A stretch of 64,000 nucleotides of DNA, from positions 1,085,099 to 1,149,098 of the forward strand of contig QJJF01000001.1 in assembly GCA_003202005.1 (NCBI GenBank). The letters are read 5' to 3'. Under the pieces are notes generated by a model that saw nothing but the letters and a program-made list of their open reading frames with translations, had not been told where the DNA came from and made no database searches. The translations under genes and the position numbers were made by a program. Positions within the stretch are counted from its first letter, which is position 1. Every line of letters starts with the position of its first letter. Of the stretch, positions 59,520-64,000 are shown one piece after another. Source of the DNA: Williamsia faeni. GTDB taxonomy: Bacteria > Actinomycetota > Actinomycetes > Mycobacteriales > Mycobacteriaceae.

Positions 59520-60614
59520 ATGAGCACACCCAACGAGCCCAAGGATCCGAAGACCGCAGGCGACTCCGCCGGGTCCAGTGGGCCAGTGCAACGGCCGGCT
59601 TCGTCGGGCGGAGCGGGCGCGCAAGCGCCTGCTTCCGGCACCAACGGCACCCGTCCGGCCGTCTCGGTGCAGGATCAGCCGGCGCGGGGTGCCGAGACCG
59701 GCCCCAACAAGGTGCAGACGTCCGGCGACGTGACGAAGGCGCAGCCGGCGGCCTCACCGGCTCCGTCTCCGACCACGGGTCCGACCACGGCACCGGTACC
59801 GGGTCGTCCGACCGGCACCGGTCCCGGCGGGGTGCCGCCGTGGCAGCGTGCCGGCGCGGGGCCCGGTCCGGGCCGGCAACCGTCGCCGGGTCCGGCGGGA
59901 GGGCCTGGCAAACCGCCGCCTCCGGCCGGTGGCCAGCCGCCTCCGGGAGCTGTCAACCAGCCGCCTCCCGGCGGCCCGACGCAAGGTCGGGGTCCGGCGG
60001 GACCGCCTCCGGGGCGTCCGTCCTCGGGTTCGGGCGCGCCGGGTCAGCAGGGTGGCCCCTCGACCGTGAAACGTCCGGTGATCACCGGAACCGCGGCGCC
60101 CAAGCTGATCGATGGTCCGACGAGGAACATCGATCGCCGGGATCTGGTTCAGGAAGAGCTGCCGGATCTCGATGCCATCCACCATCCCGAAGCCACGCCG
60201 GCGCCGATACAGCCGATCTCAGCCCTTCCGACGCACGGTGTGGCGGGTGCGCCGCTGCGCGCTTCGGTACAGCTGCGCCGGATCGACCCCTGGGCGGCCT
60301 TCAAGGTCTCGGCCGTGCTGTCCGTGGCGTCGTTCTTCGTCTGGATGATCGCGATCGGTGTGTTGTATCTCATCCTCGACGGCATGGGTGTCTGGGATCA
60401 GGTCAACAACTCGTTCGGGACCCTGGTGTCGAGCGACACGACGACCGAGTCGTCTTTTGAGATCAGCGCGGGTGGTGTTTTCGGGATCGCAGCGTTGATC
60501 GGGGCCGTGAACGTGATTTTGTTCACAGCGTTGGCGACAGTTGGTTCGTTCATTTACAACCTGTCGTCCGATCTCGTCGGCGGACTCGAGGTCACGCTCG
60601 CCGATCGCGACTAA
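59520..60614 (+). CDS. DUF3566 transmembrane protein (Rv0007-like)
   Basis: This 364-residue protein starts at ATG 59520 with AAAGGAA just upstream. Residues 1-220 are Pro/Gly/Ala-rich and disordered (PPWQRAGAGPGPG). The DUF3566 domain begins SVQLRRIDPWAAFKVSAVLSVASFFVWMIAIGVLYLILDGMGVWDQVN and ends TALATVGSFIYNLSSDLVGGLEVTLADRD, with two helices. The function is unknown. Same place, after gyrA and before tRNA-Ile, as Rv0007. A start upstream at 59466 is less likely. Confidence 0.93.
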   Translation: MSTPNEPKDPKTAGDSAGSSGPVQRPASSGGAGAQAPASGTNGTRPAVSVQDQPARGAETGPNKVQTSGDVTKAQPAASPAPSPTTGPTTAPVPGRPTGTGPGGVPPWQRAGAGPGPGRQPSPGPAGGPGKPPPPAGGQPPPGAVNQPPPGGPTQGRGPAGPPPGRPSSGSGAPGQQGGPSTVKRPVITGTAAPKLIDGPTRNIDRRDLVQEELPDLDAIHHPEATPAPIQPISALPTHGVAGAPLRASVQLRRIDPWAAFKVSAVLSVASFFVWMIAIGVLYLILDGMGVWDQVNNSFGTLVSSDTTTESSFEISAGGVFGIAALIGAVNVILFTALATVGSFIYNLSSDLVGGLEVTLADRD

Positions 60615-60681
60615 ACAGGACCTTTGACCAGCCGTTTTGTTGTCTTGGGCCGACGTCGGGTAATCTCTGAAATCGGTTCAA

Positions 60682-60755
60682 GGGCCTATAGCTCAGGCGG
60701 TTAGAGCGCTTCGCTGATAACGAAGAGGTCGGAGGTTCAAGTCCTCCTAGGCCCA
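60682..60755 (+). tRNA. ileT: tRNA-Ile (GAT anticodon)
   Basis: The 74-nt sequence folds as a cloverleaf: acceptor GGGCCTA/TAGGCCC with discriminator A, D arm AGCTCAGGCGGTTAGAGCGC, anticodon GAT at 60716-60718, and T arm GGAGG TTCAAGT CCTCC. No CCA is encoded. The position after DUF3566 matches M. tuberculosis ileT. Confidence 0.98.
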
Positions 60756-60801
60756 CTGTGACCATGAGTCCGTACCGCGGACAAACCCGAGAGGGATCGT
60801 G

Positions 60802-60909
60802 ATGAAGTTCGTTTTGATCACCACCGCGGCACTGGCACTCGTGGTCGCCGGTTTGCTTGCCGAGTCTCGTCGCAACTTCGAGATCTGGCACGGACTGCCC
60901 GAAAGTTAG
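60802..60909 (+). CDS. DLW-39-family micropeptide
   Basis: This 35-residue ORF starts at ATG 60802 (a GTG precedes it; GAGAGGG is 6-10 nt upstream). It reads as a single hydrophobic helix (KFVLITTAALALVVAGLLA) followed by SRRNFEIWHGLPES. The size, membrane helix and late IWH motif at this position between the two tRNAs fit the DLW-39 family of Mycobacteriales. The function is unknown. Confidence 0.8.
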   Translation: MKFVLITTAALALVVAGLLAESRRNFEIWHGLPES

Positions 60910-60913
60910 ATCC

Positions 60914-60986
60914 GGGGCCTTAGCTCAGTTGGTAGAGCGCTGCCTTTGCAAGGCAGATGTCAGGAGTTCGAATCTCCTAGGCTCCA
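60914..60986 (+). tRNA. alaT: tRNA-Ala (TGC anticodon)
   Basis: The 73-nt cloverleaf has acceptor GGGGCCT/AGGCTCC (one G-T pair), a D loop with AGCTCAGTTGGTAGAGCGC, anticodon TGC (60947-60949) in loop TTTGCAA, T arm GGAGTTCGAATCTCC and discriminator A. CCA is not encoded. It corresponds to M. tuberculosis alaT. Confidence 0.98.
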
Positions 60987-60989
60987 CAG

Positions 60990-61035
60990 AAAGAAATGAC
61001 CACCTTCCCGATGCCGGGGAGGTGGTCATTTCTTT
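60990..61035 (+). terminator. Long stem-loop terminator after tRNA-Ala
   Basis: A 21-bp stem joins 60990-61010 to 61015-61035 with an ATGC tetraloop; one G-T pair is the only deviation. The descending arm ends in ATTTCTTT. It starts 4 nt after the tRNA. Confidence 0.9.
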
Positions 61036-61078
61036 GTCTCGAAGACGTGCATCCGAGTCGAATTACATTGGTGTGATT

Positions 61079-61094
61079 GTTTCACGGGAAACAT
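61079..61094. promoter_or_regulatory. Degenerate parS site (one mismatch in the core)
   Basis: TGTTTCACGGGAAACA is the parS consensus with T replaced by G at position 10, breaking the central CACGTG. It lies 57 nt upstream of the LLM gene. A weak ParB site is possible. Confidence 0.55.
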
Positions 61095-61150
61095 GTCGGC
61101 ATCGAGGCCGGAGTTGATGAACCCACGGTGGTGCGACAAGAGTGGGAGAC

Positions 61151-62077
61151 ATGGAACTACGTGTCTTCGTCGAACCACAGCAGGGTGCCACGTACAGCGA
61201 TCAGCTCGCCGTGGCGCAGACCGCAGAGGCGGCCGGATACGGCGCCTTCTTCCGGTCCGACCACTACCTCGCGATGAATGTCGAGGGCCGGCCCGGACCG
61301 ACCGACGCCTGGACCACGCTCGCCGGAATCGCCCGGGAGACGTCGACGATCCGTCTGGGCACGCTGGTCACGTCGGCGACGTTCCGTTACCCGGGCCCGC
61401 TGGCGATCACTGTCGCGCAGGTCGACGAGATGTCGGGGGGACGCGTGGAGTTCGGCTACGGCGCGGGCTGGTTCGAGGCCGAGCACAACGCGTACGCCAT
61501 CCCGTTCCCGTCGCTGGGTCAACGGTTCGATCGGCTGGAGGAGTCGCTGGCAATCATCACCGGCCTGTGGACCACGCCGGTGGGGGAGACGTTCTCGTAT
61601 AGCGGTCAGCAGTACTCGGTGACCGATTCGCCGGGGCTGCCGAAGCCGGTTCAGAGCCCGACTCCGCCGATCCTGCTCGGCGGTCAGGGCAAGAAGCGGA
61701 CGCCGGCCCTGGCCGCGCAGTACGCCGGTGAGTTCAACATCCCGTTCGTCTCGGTGGACACCGCCGGGGAGGCCTTCGGACGGGTCCGGCAGGCGTGCAC
61801 CGACCGCGGCCGGTCACCGGACGATCTGGTGTATTCGGCGGCGCTGGTGGTGTGTGCAGGTGCCGATGACGCCGAGGTCGCCCGGCGGGCATCGAAGATC
61901 GGCCGGGATGTCGATGATCTCAAGGCGGGCGGACTCGCCGGATCTCCGGATGAGATCGTCGACAAGATTGGCACCTACGCGGCGATCGGTGCATCGAGGA
62001 TCTACCTGCAGGTGCTCGACATGGCAGATCTGGCGCACATCGAATTCATCGCCGACAAGGTCATTCCGCAACTCTGA
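61151..62077 (+). CDS. LLM-class (F420-dependent type) flavin oxidoreductase
   Basis: This 308-residue luciferase-like enzyme starts at ATG 61151, 3 nt after GTGGGAGAC (GTG 61142 is the longer start). The core contains FFRSDHYLAMNVEGRPGPTDAWTTLAGIARETSTIRLGTLVTSATFRYPGPLAITVAQVDEMSGGRVEFGYGAGWFEAEH, typical of the TIGR03560 F420-dependent group. The C-terminus is YLQVLDMADLAHIEFIADKVIPQL. It is followed by a reductase gene, with 95 nt between. Confidence 0.9.
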   Translation: MELRVFVEPQQGATYSDQLAVAQTAEAAGYGAFFRSDHYLAMNVEGRPGPTDAWTTLAGIARETSTIRLGTLVTSATFRYPGPLAITVAQVDEMSGGRVEFGYGAGWFEAEHNAYAIPFPSLGQRFDRLEESLAIITGLWTTPVGETFSYSGQQYSVTDSPGLPKPVQSPTPPILLGGQGKKRTPALAAQYAGEFNIPFVSVDTAGEAFGRVRQACTDRGRSPDDLVYSAALVVCAGADDAEVARRASKIGRDVDDLKAGGLAGSPDEIVDKIGTYAAIGASRIYLQVLDMADLAHIEFIADKVIPQL

Positions 62078-62172
62078 CGGACGCCGGTCGGAGGGCCGGA
62101 TCTCGCACCGATCAGTTTGTTGCGCTGAGCCGGTCTGTATTTCCGACACCGGCTGACGGAAGGCTTGGCGCG

Positions 62173-62736
62173 ATGCGGAAACTGATCTACGGCATGAACC
62201 TGACATTGGATGGCTACATCGCCGCGCCCGGCGACGACCTCGGGTGGAGCGAGCCGAGCGACGAGCTGTTTCAGTGGTGGCTCGACCAGGAGCTGGCGAT
62301 CGGCCTGTTCCTGTACGGGCGCAAGTTGTGGGAGGCCATGAGTTCCCACTGGCCGACCGGCGACCAGCGGCCCGACGCCACCCCGGCGGAGATCGAGTTC
62401 GCCCGGAATTGGCGGGACACACCGAAGGTGGTGTTCTCCTCGACGATCGAGAAGGTCGACTGGAACGCCCGCCTGTTCACCGGCGATGCGGTGGCGGAGA
62501 TCACCCGGCTCAAGGCGCAGGACGGCGAGCCGATGAGGGTTTGTGGGGCAACGCTCGCCGGGGCGGCCATGCGGGCCGGGCTGATCGACGAGTACACGAT
62601 CGTGACCCATCCGGTCCTGGTGGGCGGCGGCGCGCCGTTCTTCACCGCGCTGGATAGCAGGGTGAACCTGAACCTGGTGGAGACGCGGACGATTTCCGGC
62701 GGGGTGGTTATGGCGAGGTACGAGACGAGGCGCTAG
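62173..62736 (+). CDS. Dihydrofolate reductase-family (RibD C-terminal-like) protein
   Basis: This 187-residue reductase-like protein reads MRKLIYGMNLTLDGYIAAPGDDLGW at its start and FLYGRKLWEAMSSHWP, then VCGATLAGAAMRAGLIDEYTIVTHPVLVGGGAPFFTALDSRVNLNLVE. This is the compact RibD_C fold with an NADPH site. The substrate is unknown. It is convergent with the DUF4190 gene. Confidence 0.88.
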   Translation: MRKLIYGMNLTLDGYIAAPGDDLGWSEPSDELFQWWLDQELAIGLFLYGRKLWEAMSSHWPTGDQRPDATPAEIEFARNWRDTPKVVFSSTIEKVDWNARLFTGDAVAEITRLKAQDGEPMRVCGATLAGAAMRAGLIDEYTIVTHPVLVGGGAPFFTALDSRVNLNLVETRTISGGVVMARYETRR

Positions 62737-62746
62737 GCGCGTCTTC

Positions 62747-63478
62747 CTAGCTGCCGGAACCAACGATGTAGAAATAACCGCCCAGGACGAGCACGGTGGC
62801 CGCCAGATAGAGGTAGCCCACCCACAGTGCCGCGATGGCAAAGGCGTCGCCCTGCTCACCCGTGCGGCGGATCTGTGACCGCGCAACATGGCCGCACACG
62901 ATCCCGATGATGAACGTCACGCCGATCACCGACAGGATCACCGCCACGACCGAGAGGGTATTGGTCTTGTTGGCCCGCGAGGTGGGTGCGGGGGTCATTT
63001 CTGCTCCGGATTCGTGGTCCTCGACGCGGTCCTCGAGGTAGGCGGCGGAGTAGTCGTCGTAATTGTCATTGCGACGATCTGCCGGGTCGGTCGTCTGTGA
63101 GTAGGCGTTGCCGTCTCCGGTGGCGAGGGCACCGATACCGGCGGCCGGGCCGCTCAGCGGGGCCGGTGAGGCGTTCGGCGGTTGCTGCCGCCGCGGAGGC
63201 TGCTGTGGGCCGGTCTGCCCTGGTCCCGGCACCGGCCGATAGGGCGAACCGGGCGCGGGTCCCGAACCTGCCACCGGCGGAGCGGGGCGGTTCGGGGCCG
63301 ACTGATAGCCGGGCGGAGGTCCTGGGCGAACAGCCTGCGTGGCAGGCCCCGTGCCGGGACGCGGGGTCTGCCGATAGCCGGCGGGCGGGGCACCCTGAGG
63401 TCCTCGCTGCTCCCATGCGGGCACGGGCGCACTGCGCCGCCGGTCTGGGTTCCCGTTCTCAACACTCACGGATGCCAC
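62747..63478 (-). CDS. DUF4190 membrane protein with Pro-rich leader
   Basis: This 243-residue protein is called from GTG 63478; GTG 63469 is an equal alternative. Residues 1-125 are Pro/Gln/Gly-rich. Residues about 170-243 form the DUF4190 pair of membrane helices (NTLSVVAVILSVIGVTFIIGIVCGHVARSQIRRTGEQGDAFAIAALWVGYLYLAATVLVLGGYFYI). Its function is unknown. It lies 19 nt after the CwsA-like stop and is likely in the same operon. Confidence 0.78.
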   Translation of the reverse strand: MASVSVENGNPDRRRSAPVPAWEQRGPQGAPPAGYRQTPRPGTGPATQAVRPGPPPGYQSAPNRPAPPVAGSGPAPGSPYRPVPGPGQTGPQQPPRRQQPPNASPAPLSGPAAGIGALATGDGNAYSQTTDPADRRNDNYDDYSAAYLEDRVEDHESGAEMTPAPTSRANKTNTLSVVAVILSVIGVTFIIGIVCGHVARSQIRRTGEQGDAFAIAALWVGYLYLAATVLVLGGYFYIVGSGS

Positions 63479-63497
63479 GGTACCCGTCTGCCCGATT

Positions 63498-64000
63498 TCA
63501 GCTTCCGGTCTGGCCGTTGGACGACGGTGATGCGGGCGCGGTAACCGGCGCCTCGTCCTCGGCCACCGGAACATCGGTCAGCCGGGGTGGAGCGGCCGCA
63601 ACCGACGGCGGGGCCGGGCGGCGACGACGCGAGATCGCGAAGACGGCGGCACCCGCGGCGACGACACCGACCGCGATGAGGGCGATCTTCAGACGACGAC
63701 GAGACGGCTTGATCGTCGCGACCTGCTCCGGCAGGGCGTCGGCAAGACCGGTGCGTTGCAGACCCGACACCACGGTCGGATTGCTGATCTGCAGGGGAAA
63801 GGCGTCGGCGGCGCGGTGACGGTATTCGTCGGTCAGCCGACGGGCGTCCGCGGCGAGTTCGACTTCCTTCGTATACGCCTGGCCACCAATCTTTTTCGCA
63901 CCGGACCAGGCGGCTGCACCGGTGCTGCGGGTGGCGTTGCCCGCAGTGTTGATGGTCTTGCGGATGCCGACACCACTGAGTCCGAGTGATCCCCGGGTGA
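63498..64000 (-). CDS. cwsA: CwsA-like cell-wall synthesis protein, N-terminus beyond the window
   Basis: The frame continues past the right edge. The visible C-terminal 166 residues read TRGSLGLSGVGIRKTINTAGNATRSTG, a charged DARRLTDEYRHRAADAFPLQISNP stretch, then a single helix (LKIALIAVGVVAAGAAVFAI) and basic RRRR. This matches CwsA (Rv0008c), a small membrane partner of CrgA and Wag31 that supports polar growth and division. Its position close after the two tRNAs supports that call. The start lies outside, so length cannot be judged. Confidence 0.75.
   Translation of the reverse strand, partial: TRGSLGLSGVGIRKTINTAGNATRSTGAAAWSGAKKIGGQAYTKEVELAADARRLTDEYRHRAADAFPLQISNPTVVSGLQRTGLADALPEQVATIKPSRRRLKIALIAVGVVAAGAAVFAISRRRRPAPPSVAAAPPRLTDVPVAEDEAPVTAPASPSSNGQTGS

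Noticed and set aside
57452-59650. A 732-codon open frame antisense to gyrA
   Set aside because: Same reason; composition is a shadow of gyrA, with no conserved motif.
60656-60681. Extra promoter or riboswitch before tRNA-Ile
   Set aside because: The spacer from DUF3566 to the tRNA is 67 nt and shows no stem-loop array typical of a riboswitch.

Overview
The window is a high-GC actinobacterial chromosome segment spanning the replication origin. It most resembles a mycolic-acid-containing member of the Mycobacteriales, closest in feel to Gordonia or Williamsia. That placement rests on remembered gene order and family content, not on a database search. From about 20.9 to 60.6 kb the order follows the Mycobacterium tuberculosis origin region: pcnA, mutT4, DUF6049, murJ-pseudokinase, sigM, rsmA, trxB, trxA, cwlM, GNAT, parB, parA, rsmG, jag, yidC, yidD, rnpA, rpmH | dnaA, dnaN, gnd, recF, dciA, gyrB, gyrA, DUF3566, tRNA-Ile, DLW-39, tRNA-Ala. 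A cwsA-like gene is cut by the right edge.

Layout. Region 1-10.5 kb holds the tail of an aspartate dehydrogenase-like gene, leuS, an SdpI-type membrane protein, an SBF-like transporter, a BrkB protein, a frameshifted hemerythrin remnant, a three-gene envelope/stress operon (DUF3618, holin-X-like, Pro/Gly/Gln-tailed protein), yqgE and an MFS gene. Region 10.5-20.8 kb is more accessory: an LLM flavoprotein, a three-gene cassette (XRE-like regulator, ImmA/IrrE-type metallopeptidase, multispanning membrane protein), a calcium-repeat secreted-type protein, an orphan EgtE-like lyase, a glycerol-lipid block (glpD, TetR regulator, AGPS-like flavoprotein, diacylglycerol kinase) and a transglutaminase-like protein. 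Region 20.9-41.8 kb carries the envelope and redox genes, interrupted by a block with a CpdA/Rv0805-type phosphodiesterase, a Stealth/CpsY phosphotransferase, a pyrimidine reductase and a flavin reductase. Region 42-51 kb is the origin core: parB-parA-rsmG with three parS sites, the rpmH-rnpA-yidD-yidC-jag operon, dnaA, a 0.6 kb oriC with DnaA boxes, and dnaN. Region 51.7-64 kb has gnd-recF-dciA-gyrB-gyrA-DUF3566, two tRNAs, a second LLM enzyme, a DHFR-like reductase and the DUF4190/cwsA pair.

Functionally the window combines replication and segregation (DnaA, oriC, DnaN, RecF, DciA, gyrase, ParABS), membrane insertion and ribosome/RNase P genes, lipid II export and peptidoglycan control (MurJ, CwlM, CwsA), thiol redox (TrxB/TrxA under a SigH-like promoter) and a SigM/RsmA pair. 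There is no CRISPR array, insertion sequence or prophage. The most system-like and least explained element is the regulator/metallopeptidase/membrane cassette at 11.7-13.3 kb. A possible second translation start inside murJ and the parS sites embedded in the parA coding sequence are the other strongest observations.
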